Below are positions 12,885 to 18,693 of a stretch of 30,059 nucleotides of DNA, in pieces; position 1 is the first letter of the stretch; each line of letters opens with the position of its first letter. The notes under the pieces were generated by a model. It was not told where the DNA came from. It did not search any database and was given only the letters and a program-made list of their open reading frames with translations. This stretch comes from a virus: positions 1-30,059 of IMG/VR virus record IMGVR_UViG_3300042691_032532; one strand, given 5' to 3'. A program made the position numbers and the translations under genes.

Positions 12885-13769
12885 CTCGCGAATGCGGAAA
12901 ATAGCTTGACATTTTGCCTTAATCTCAACATCCCAATAAACTTCGCGACCATAATCAGTCGGCGTTGAAACTGGCATGTCAGCATGTTTACGAGTACCAT
13001 CAATGCCTTCGCTGTAATGAAACAGTGGAGTGGTTGGCCAAGTGTCATAAGCAAGATTGAAGGCTTCTTCGGCACTCAAATCGTCGTGCAAAATACTATG
13101 ATGCAATGAATCATAAGTCACAGGAATCTTGCGCGAATTATAAAAGTACTTGATAAGATTCTTGATGCCCCAAACGCCTTTGGCATTGTCATTGTTTTCG
13201 AGAACAAGACGCTGACGAACATTGTCTGGCAATTGATCATAAACCCGAAGAACATTGTCTGCAATCGTTTGAGCATCGCCATCTTGTCTTACATGTATGT
13301 TGAGAGGCGAACGATAATCTTGGGGCAAATTGAGCAGATTAAAAATCTCTGCATGTTGCTGTAGGTCAAGAATGCTGTTGTCAATGCAATCTTGATTGCT
13401 AGAAGACAGCGTGATATATTCGCTAGGGTGAGCAGATAGTCTAATGGGATGAGAGCGAAGCAATTGCTTGATTGACTCACAAACAGAAACAATGTTTGCG
13501 TAATTGGGCAAGTCTGCAATGCGAAGACGAACATCTTTGTGCGTCAAAACTGGAGCAAGAGAAGACGAGAGGCGATAGCCTTGAATATTGTTAAGCTGAC
13601 AAAAACGAATCGTATTAAGTGTCATCTTGAAATTATGCAAGATGCGCTCAGAGAGTTCTTGAATGGCAACATTACGAGGCAGTTTGGCAAACTGCGTGTA
13701 AGTCATGGAGCGAAAGCTCTGCCCGTTATCAGACAATGTTTTGGAGATGCAGCAAAGGGATAGGTTCAT
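12858..13769 (-). CDS. uvdE: UV damage endonuclease UvdE, 303 aa
   Basis: Full-length UVDE-family TIM barrel. Blocks visible in order: NLSLCCISKTL at the start, TIRFCQLNNIQGYRLSSSLA, HPIRLSAHPSEYITL, LVLENND, VTYDSLHH and a late YWDVEIKAK. Acidic and histidine residues in these blocks coordinate the metal cluster. The enzyme nicks 5' of cyclobutane dimers and 6-4 photoproducts, so the phage carries its own light-damage repair, which fits a sunlit habitat (inference). Single-gene leaderless unit. Confidence 0.93.
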   Translation of the reverse strand: MNLSLCCISKTLSDNGQSFRSMTYTQFAKLPRNVAIQELSERILHNFKMTLNTIRFCQLNNIQGYRLSSSLAPVLTHKDVRLRIADLPNYANIVSVCESIKQLLRSHPIRLSAHPSEYITLSSSNQDCIDNSILDLQQHAEIFNLLNLPQDYRSPLNIHVRQDGDAQTIADNVLRVYDQLPDNVRQRLVLENNDNAKGVWGIKNLIKYFYNSRKIPVTYDSLHHSILHDDLSAEEAFNLAYDTWPTTPLFHYSEGIDGTRKHADMPVSTPTDYGREVYWDVEIKAKCQAIFRIRELTKQKISA

Positions 13770-13774
13770 GGTTT

Positions 13775-13802
13775 ACAATACCACATCTTCTATCTCTGTC
13801 AA
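13775..13802 (-). promoter_or_regulatory. Leaderless promoter (start codon at 13769)
   Basis: Minus strand: TTGACA (13802-13797), 16-bp spacer, TATTGT (13780-13775), 5 nt to the ATG of uvdE. The TGA in the -35 box is the stop of the kinase-like gene. Confidence 0.8.
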
Positions 13803-14239
13803 GATAAGATTTTTTCAGGATCGCGTTCTCTTGAACCATGACTAAATGGAGTCCAAGATTCAAAATCAATTAAAAATAATTCACCACTATCAGATTCAAC
13901 CACATTCTTCCAGCGAATATCGTTATGATGTACACCATAGGTATGAATCAATTCATGATTCATTTCTTGAATGCGAGTTTTAAATTGTTTCCTCTCTTTA
14001 GGAGAATATTTCAAATTTAAAGAGTATCCTTTATATTCAGTAATAATTAATTTATCATCAATTGAACTCTGAATCATTTTAGGTACAAATGGGCAAAAAA
14101 TCAATTCTTTATAAGCTTGAATTTCGCGCAAAGCCTTGTTCTCAGTTTTGAGAAACTTGAAAATTAATTTTTGTCCATTTCTTTCATGAAGTTCTACTCG
14201 TTCTGTAGAAACGCCATGACTAAAAATCCTAATTAACAT
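13799..14239 (-). CDS. Minimal protein-kinase-like protein, 146 aa
   Basis: Kinase-fold landmarks in order: FKFLK (Lys28, possible ATP-binding lysine), LREIQAYKEL (Glu39, helix C), TEYKGYSL (hinge), HHNDIRWKNVV (catalytic loop, Asp107 and Asn112) and LIDFESW (DFE metal site, Asp125). About half the length of a normal kinase: the C-lobe is cut just after the metal motif, as in compact RIO/aminoglycoside-phosphotransferase-like phage kinases. It could phosphorylate a protein or small molecule, or be a pseudokinase, but the key residues are all present. Follows the sigma factor gene after 1 nt. Confidence 0.75.
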   Translation of the reverse strand: MLIRIFSHGVSTERVELHERNGQKLIFKFLKTENKALREIQAYKELIFCPFVPKMIQSSIDDKLIITEYKGYSLNLKYSPKERKQFKTRIQEMNHELIHTYGVHHNDIRWKNVVESDSGELFLIDFESWTPFSHGSRERDPEKILS

Positions 14240-14240
14240 A

Positions 14241-14828
14241 TTAATAATTTGGCTGCGAACAAAGAATAAAATTGATTTCTTCCTTGATTTTTTTAATTAT
14301 TCTGTGTTTGGCAATATAAACCGCACTAGAATTAATCTTGTATTTAGCCATTAATTCTTCATTTTTTAAATCATTGAAATGCAAATCATGAAAAATCATA
14401 TAGTCTTTACTCTTGTGTTCTTTGCCTAGATTTTCAAAAGCTTGCATAAAAAGCTCTTGCTGATAAGATTTTTCTTGCATATCATCAAAATCTTGTTTCT
14501 CATCAGGCTGCATTTCCATCAAAAGATCGTCGCCGCTAGTAATTTGCTTGTTTTTTCTTTGATTGCGGCGAATAATATCCACCATTCGCCACTTGGCGAA
14601 TGTTGTTACCCAAGAATAAATTTTGCCTTTCGAAGAATCAAACTTACTTTCTTTGAAGTAATTTGCCATTGAAACAAACACTTCTTGCACAACATCATCA
14701 ACGTCTTGAGAAGGAAGCTTGTAAGAGTAAGCTAGTGACCTTAAATACTCATTAAATTGAGTAAAGAAATCATTCCAGCTTTTATTATTCCCCCAATCGG
14801 AGAGTTCTTGTTCTTTGAATTCGCTCAT
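14241..14828 (-). CDS. ECF-type RNA polymerase sigma factor, 195 aa
   Basis: Region 2 spans about residues 22-92: LPSQDVDDVVQEVFVSMANY is the 2.1/2.2 core-binding part and KGKIYSWVTTFAKWRMVDII with RRNQRK the -10 recognition part. Region 4 spans about 125-187, with a helix-turn-helix NEELMAKYKINSSAVYIAKH. No anti-sigma gene is evident. Such a two-domain sigma in a phage should redirect host polymerase, plausibly to the + strand tail operon (inference). It sits with the lipoprotein and coiled-coil genes. Confidence 0.92.
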   Translation of the reverse strand: MSEFKEQELSDWGNNKSWNDFFTQFNEYLRSLAYSYKLPSQDVDDVVQEVFVSMANYFKESKFDSSKGKIYSWVTTFAKWRMVDIIRRNQRKNKQITSGDDLLMEMQPDEKQDFDDMQEKSYQQELFMQAFENLGKEHKSKDYMIFHDLHFNDLKNEELMAKYKINSSAVYIAKHRIIKKIKEEINFILCSQPNY

Positions 14829-15061
14829 TTGCTTGGATTATATGGCCTAAACTTAGAAATCTCGTCTTGTAGAGAGGAATACTTTTTATGAGAATGCCAA
14901 ATTTCTATGAAATTTCCGCTAATGTATTTACCATCAGTTGTAATTACAACTGTCTTTGGTGGCAAGAATAATTCTGGAGGCTGTTGATTTAATTCCCTAT
15001 CTGGGATAGGTTTTGTTTGACTACAGCCGCAAACAAGTAGAGCGATAGTTAATTTTTTCAT
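14825..15061 (-). CDS. Small proline-rich lipoprotein, o-spanin candidate, 78 aa
   Basis: A short signal peptide MKKLTIALLVCGC has a lipobox-like VCG-C with Cys13 as the likely lipidated residue. Next comes a Pro-rich stretch (KPIPDRELNQQPPELFLPPK) and then VVITTDGKYISGNFIEIWHS. A small Pro-rich lipoprotein just after a helical, coiled-coil gene is the usual layout of an outer/inner spanin pair, but the C-terminal beta segment is atypical. Alternatively a phage lipoprotein that blocks superinfection. Confidence 0.65.
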   Translation of the reverse strand: MKKLTIALLVCGCSQTKPIPDRELNQQPPELFLPPKTVVITTDGKYISGNFIEIWHSHKKYSSLQDEISKFRPYNPSK

Positions 15062-15306
15062 TTTTTAAAATCTGTTAAGAAGGCGTGCATTTTTTGCTGC
15101 TCTTCAATAATTTCTTCGTTTAAGTTGTCGGCTTTCTTTTGAGACTGTGAGTTTGGAATATTTCTCACTGCGTCTCTCCGCCTTGAAAGCTTGTCAATTC
15201 TAGAATCGAATTTTTCTAAAATATCAAAATAAAAAGATTTATTGCGCAGCTTGAAGTATTCAACCGCAAGCTGCAACAACAATGGAATGGAGTCCAGAAT
15301 TTTCAC
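15058..15306 (-). CDS. Helical/coiled-coil protein, possible i-spanin, 82 aa
   Basis: A GTG start at 15306 overlaps the upstream TGA as GTGA and is preferred over upstream ATGs, which lie deep inside the neighbouring gene. The N-terminus has a short hydrophobic stretch (ILDSIPLLLQLAVEYF), then coiled-coil-forming helices (FDSRIDKLSRRRDAV and KKADNLNEEIIEEQQKMHAF). It pairs with the lipoprotein gene (4-nt overlap). The hydrophobic segment is short for a full membrane anchor, so the inner-spanin call is tentative. Confidence 0.55.
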   Translation of the reverse strand: MKILDSIPLLLQLAVEYFKLRNKSFYFDILEKFDSRIDKLSRRRDAVRNIPNSQSQKKADNLNEEIIEEQQKMHAFLTDFKK

Positions 15307-15500
15307 GCCTTCTTTCGTAGAGCGTTGAAGATAACCCTTTCTTCTTGATCGGGACCGCATTCGCAAATGTAACCGCCAATATGACGAGCACAATCTAGCG
15401 CCCAACTATAAGCATCATTGAAATACTGATCATAAGACGCTTGATGATCGCCGTTTTGGCTATAAACTGAATACCACTTAATGCCTGATTTCTTTTCCAT
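15303..15500 (-). CDS. Hypothetical phage protein, 65 aa
   Basis: MEKKSGIKWYSVYSQNGDHQ, then ASYDQYFNDAYSWALDCARH and IGGYICECGPDQEER. The C-x-C near the end could bind metal. Not assigned to a family. 4 nt separate it from the 82-aa gene upstream. Confidence 0.68.
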   Translation of the reverse strand: MEKKSGIKWYSVYSQNGDHQASYDQYFNDAYSWALDCARHIGGYICECGPDQEERVIFNALRKKA

Positions 15501-15504
15501 ATTA

Positions 15505-15753
15505 TTATTGGTTAGTTTTGCTCATTTTGATAAGGGAGTCGTGAATCATGTGGCGTGTTTGCCAATCAATGATTCGACCACTTTCATCCTTGGGAAGTTC
15601 TGACGTTACTTGTTCTAGATTCAAGTCAAAAGCTGAACATAGAGCTTTGATTTTGCGCAAAACGCCGATTTCCTTGTATTTGAGAACTGCCCAACAGAGG
15701 TCAATCTGTTCTGGCTTACTTTTTTCAATTGCCTTGGCAAGAATATTGCTCAT
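15505..15753 (-). CDS. Hypothetical helical protein, 82 aa
   Basis: Helical (LAKAIEKSKPEQIDLCWAVL, then KIKALCSAFDLNLEQVTSEL), ending in WQTRHMIHDSLIKMSK. Not recognised. Its ATG overlaps the stop of the leader ORF 15750-15806 as ATGA, so translation is probably coupled to it. Confidence 0.68.
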   Translation of the reverse strand: MSNILAKAIEKSKPEQIDLCWAVLKYKEIGVLRKIKALCSAFDLNLEQVTSELPKDESGRIIDWQTRHMIHDSLIKMSKTNQ

Positions 15754-15806
15754 GGTTTTTTTACTTTATTATTTGTTTGTGGTTTGTTATTAACGTGCGT
15801 GAGCAC
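15750..15806 (-). CDS. 18-codon leaderless leader ORF (GTG start)
   Basis: GTG at 15806 lies exactly 5 nt after a -10 box, as in the other leaderless starts. The frame reads MLTHVNNKPQTNNKVKKP and its TGA overlaps the next ATG (ATGA). The basic, Asn-rich peptide is unlike a domain, so it may mainly deliver ribosomes to the sigma-factor operon. The 12 bases GTGCTCACGCAC at its start can also fold as a 4-bp-stem hairpin, so a structured leader is an alternative. Confidence 0.5.
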   Translation of the reverse strand: MLTHVNNKPQTNNKVKKP

Positions 15807-15809
15807 AAA

Positions 15810-16733
15810 TTATGATAATACAGAAAGAATATTTGTCAAGGAGTCTTTTGATTCTTTTGCTGCTTGTTGTTTCCAGGAATTAAAACAATAATCGCGCATT
15901 TCTGGAGATAAAAATTGAGTTTTTTCTACCAATTCTTCTTCGCTACCAACCATACAATAAGTAGGTATGTCATAACCAGACAAGGCAATGGTATTTTTAC
16001 AGTCATAATCAAATAGAGTAAGAACATTATAATTGAGAGCCTCGTAAAACCGATTAGCCAAGCAATTATAGTTGTCGTGGTTAATTTCGTCTTCAATGTA
16101 AAGGTTAGTTTGGAAATTACCGATTCCGTCTTTTGACCAGTTGATTCGGTCAATGAATGGGCCATTGACTCCAATTGTGTTAAATTTTTCACGGTTTTTT
16201 TGGTGTGTTGATACTGTTACTTTGCCTTTTAAATATTTACGAAAAGAAGTCTCACGATCTTTACGAAAAGAACCGTAATAAATGCATCCTGACTTTTCAG
16301 CGTTTGTTTCTTTTGGGTCAAAGATTAGTGAATTTAAATTCGTAAAATGCCACTTATCCACATATTTTTCTACAATTTTAGAAATGTTTGGGCTGTGATT
16401 GGCAATAACTTCATAACGGCGACCCTCTTTAACTGCCATCCACAAAGCTCTTGGCTCACCAAGATTATATTCGTTGGTAATATGAAACAGCTTAGCTTCT
16501 GGACTAGCTTTTAGCCAAGCATAATCAACGTAAGAATAATGGCTTGCATGATTAAAAATGATTCGATCATAGTCGCTTTTTATTTGATCGTTAACTGTTG
16601 GATAGCTCCAAATAAGATCAGCCTCGTGACCGTTTTGAATCAAAAAATCTTTAATCTTTTTGGCATTGAGCCAGTGAAGATTCTGCGGCTCTTTTAAAGA
16701 GCCTTTGTGAGAATCAATGATGAGAAATTTCAT
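15810..16733 (-). CDS. T4 beta-glucosyltransferase-like glycosyltransferase, 307 aa
   Basis: GT-B-like organisation. N-terminal Rossmann part MKFLIIDSHKGSL with YDRIIFNHASHYS, a linker LFHITNEYNLGEP, then IYYGSFRKDRETSFRKYLKG and a C-terminal nucleotide-sugar-facing NCLANRFYEALNYNVLTLFD. The YxGSFR-x2-R block and domain order resemble phage T4 beta-glucosyltransferase, which glucosylates modified cytosine. By eye, not by alignment, so the acceptor may be DNA, protein or glycan. Downstream end of the unit with the sulfotransferase and nuclease-like genes. Confidence 0.78.
   Translation of the reverse strand: MKFLIIDSHKGSLKEPQNLHWLNAKKIKDFLIQNGHEADLIWSYPTVNDQIKSDYDRIIFNHASHYSYVDYAWLKASPEAKLFHITNEYNLGEPRALWMAVKEGRRYEVIANHSPNISKIVEKYVDKWHFTNLNSLIFDPKETNAEKSGCIYYGSFRKDRETSFRKYLKGKVTVSTHQKNREKFNTIGVNGPFIDRINWSKDGIGNFQTNLYIEDEINHDNYNCLANRFYEALNYNVLTLFDYDCKNTIALSGYDIPTYCMVGSEEELVEKTQFLSPEMRDYCFNSWKQQAAKESKDSLTNILSVLS
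15812..15839 (-). promoter_or_regulatory. Leaderless promoter of the sigma-factor operon
   Basis: Minus strand: TTGACA (15839-15834), 16-bp spacer, TATCAT (15817-15812), 5 nt to the GTG at 15806. It overlaps the last codons and stop of the glycosyltransferase gene. If the GTG ORF is not used, the leader to the ATG at 15753 is about 50 nt. Confidence 0.72.
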
Positions 16734-16978
16734 TGTGGGAAAAATTCAATTGCCAAACGACCAAGAGTTTGTTCAAAATGAGCATATCCCTCAAGAATAA
16801 TGCGGTCTTCAACAATCAAGGTTTTATAAATATCAAAAGGAAATTCTCCTCGTTCGGGCACTTTAACATAGTGAATTGCGCTGCCACTGCAATCAATAGT
16901 GCAGTTTTCGAACTCTTTTTCCATCCACTCAAGGTGAGATTGATTATTTGCTCCGACGATTTTAATTTTTCCAGTCAT
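16730..16978 (-). CDS. Hypothetical protein, 82 aa
   Basis: Mixed alpha/beta: MTGKIKIVGANNQSHLEWME, then CTIDCSGSAIHYVKVPERGE, and a helical end LGRLAIEFFPQ. Not recognised. It overlaps the glycosyltransferase gene by 4 nt and is 8 nt from the sulfotransferase gene, so a role in the same pathway is possible. Confidence 0.65.
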   Translation of the reverse strand: MTGKIKIVGANNQSHLEWMEKEFENCTIDCSGSAIHYVKVPERGEFPFDIYKTLIVEDRIILEGYAHFEQTLGRLAIEFFPQ

Positions 16979-16984
16979 GTTATA

Positions 16985-17012
16985 ACTTAATATGTATATT
17001 TGAAAGCGTCAA
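16985..17012 (-). promoter_or_regulatory. Probable leaderless promoter (start codon at 16978)
   Basis: Minus strand: TTGACG (17012-17007), 16-bp spacer, TTAAGT (16990-16985), 6 nt to the ATG. The geometry is the same as for the other promoters but the -10 box is poor. The TAA stop of the sulfotransferase gene lies inside the -10 box. Confidence 0.5.
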
Positions 17013-17670
17013 TGTCTTTTTCAAAAATTTTTTCAATTATCTTTTTGGTTTTAGAATTGTAGTAAGAGCGAAAGTCTTTTCTATCTTTTGAAGAATTAAC
17101 ATGCAAAAGTTTACTAGAGATGTGTTTTATATCATGAGATAAAATCATTTCTTCAAAATCTTTCTGTAAATTCTCAAATCTGAGAATAAAATTAGGCTTA
17201 AAAGCTCCTTTGAACCATTCGATTTGTGGCTGAGTAAACATAAAATGCTTTTCTCCACGATTAAAAAGCTCTTCTAATAAAAGACATAAGCCTTCAAATG
17301 AGTGCGTTTCAAAATTATGCACACCAAATCTTAATTTGATTTTATCAACATCTGATTTGTTAAGAGTTTGTATGCCATGATACAAAGAAACTGTGCGATC
17401 CCAAGGATTTCTAACTGAACCAAAACTCAAATATTCCTTGACTCCCGAGCCTAAGATTCCAAAAATTTCATAATATTTCGCATGAGAGGTATTAAAAAAA
17501 CCTTGATAGGTCTTTTTTTTGCCCAAAACGTTTTCGATCATTTTTTCGTATTTTTTAAGCAAATTAAAGTCTCCACAATGATCCCAAAGAGATGTGCTTC
17601 CGCATCGCGGCACGCGAATTGGAATCACGTTCCAAATCCATTTACGAGAACATGGAGAAAACTCTAGCAT
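16987..17670 (-). CDS. PAPS-dependent sulfotransferase, 227 aa
   Basis: The 5'-phosphosulfate-binding loop VPRCGSTSLW (about 20-29) and the 3'-phosphate block SVRNPWDRTVSLYHG (about 85-99) are both clear, and FILRFENLQKDFEEM is the typical later block of the Sulfotransfer_2 (carbohydrate) group. It should move sulfate from PAPS to a sugar hydroxyl. It is rare in phages and lies two genes from a glycosyltransferase, so a sulfated sugar on virion, DNA or host surface is a reasonable inference. Confidence 0.88.
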   Translation of the reverse strand: MLEFSPCSRKWIWNVIPIRVPRCGSTSLWDHCGDFNLLKKYEKMIENVLGKKKTYQGFFNTSHAKYYEIFGILGSGVKEYLSFGSVRNPWDRTVSLYHGIQTLNKSDVDKIKLRFGVHNFETHSFEGLCLLLEELFNRGEKHFMFTQPQIEWFKGAFKPNFILRFENLQKDFEEMILSHDIKHISSKLLHVNSSKDRKDFRSYYNSKTKKIIEKIFEKDIDAFKYTY

Positions 17671-18182
17671 TTTGGCCAGACTTTAAATTTTAAGTTGTTA
17701 AAAACATCAGAGAACTTAATAATCGAAATCTCATCTTTGCGATCTTTGCGCTGGTATATTTTATAGAGAGCGTTTTTTGCCATATCTACACGGCTATTTT
17801 GGTCAACCAACTTGAGACAAAGCTTCCATAAAGCAGAACGGTTGACCATGATAAAATCATTCTCTCTTTCAAAAGCAATAAATTCTGCGGCACCAACTAG
17901 CCATCCGCCATTGCCTGCAACATTTAGAAACTCAACCCAAATTAAATCATCGCTTGTCTCAGAGTCGCTTCTTTTAATCTTTTTTCTTGCTTTGATGTCT
18001 ATTGAGTAAGTTGGATAGCTTTCTTTTGAGAGAAACACGTCAATATGAGATAGTTGCTGTTTGCGGTCAGCTTTGGTGGCTTTCCACCCTTGTTTTTCTG
18101 CAATTGCAATAAACAAGTTCTCCGCATCGTGCCCTTTTTCTGAACACTCTCCTGTTCTGTCAAAGCGGTTACGGTATTTCAT
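17664..18182 (-). CDS. PD-(D/E)XK nuclease-like protein, 172 aa
   Basis: Candidate catalytic residues lie in family order: Glu21 in helix 1 (GHDAENLFIAIAEK), Asp48 in SHIDVFL, and D62-I-K64 in SIDIKARKK. The EN-x-(6)-K helix, HID strand and D-x-K strand are the standard core of this nuclease fold. Target not known. Overlaps the sulfotransferase gene by 7 nt and the GNAT-like gene by 14 nt, so it is co-translated. Confidence 0.7.
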   Translation of the reverse strand: MKYRNRFDRTGECSEKGHDAENLFIAIAEKQGWKATKADRKQQLSHIDVFLSKESYPTYSIDIKARKKIKRSDSETSDDLIWVEFLNVAGNGGWLVGAAEFIAFERENDFIMVNRSALWKLCLKLVDQNSRVDMAKNALYKIYQRKDRKDEISIIKFSDVFNNLKFKVWPKC

Positions 18183-18693
18183 AATATGCGAAATCTTCTA
18201 AGAATTTAAAATTAAAAAGTTTTTTAGAAACTGCAATGAATTTTTCTTTTTTATGTTTTCTTCGCACGTTTCCAGCTATGTATTTTACATTATATTTGTT
18301 CTTAATCAAGTCAAAAATTGCCAAGGCAGCTTTGGATGTTAAATTTCGATCAAAGTTTCTTGATGCTGCAAAAACAAATTCGCAAGTTTTTGAAGGATTT
18401 ATTATTTCAACAGCTTCGTTTGGTATTTCAAGAGTCCTTTTGTTAAAATCAAAGCAAATAAATCCCAATAAAGAGTCCCCAACAGACGCAAAAAATATTT
18501 TAGTTTGTTCTGTCAAGTATTTAAAATGCTGTTCGTATTTGCTTGTCTGAGATGACAAGGTGCGACTTTTGAAGTCCAAAGGCTGGGAACGGTTAAAGAA
18601 TTCGTAGTAAAGCAGTTTAAGCTGTTGGCTTTGTTCCTCATCTCCTAAAAATTCGTGTAATTTATAGTTTAAACAGTTATTATTTGTAGTCAT
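18169..18693 (-). CDS. GNAT-like acyltransferase, 174 aa
   Basis: The central strands FFASVGDSLLGFICFDFN, a CEFVFAASR motif and a C-terminal VKYIAGNVRRKHKKEKFIAV followed by SKKLFNFKF fit the GNAT fold (beta strands, then a helix with acyl-CoA-binding turn, then the final strand), but the acetyl-CoA P-loop is weak. Start at 18693 is preferred to a TTG 12 nt further up; it shares two bases (CATG) with the divergent tail gene start. First gene of the glycan cluster. Confidence 0.55.
   Translation of the reverse strand: MTTNNNCLNYKLHEFLGDEEQSQQLKLLYYEFFNRSQPLDFKSRTLSSQTSKYEQHFKYLTEQTKIFFASVGDSLLGFICFDFNKRTLEIPNEAVEIINPSKTCEFVFAASRNFDRNLTSKAALAIFDLIKNKYNVKYIAGNVRRKHKKEKFIAVSKKLFNFKFLEDFAYYEIP

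Noticed and set aside
12344-12904. Long + strand open frame opposite 12266-12850
   Set aside because: Composition is unlike a protein from this genome. It is antisense to a conserved gene with its own promoter.
18660-18691. TATTAT 8 nt before the L start as an early-type promoter
   Set aside because: The hexamer 16 bp upstream is TGTAAT, not TTGACA-like. The late operon appears to lack the early signal.
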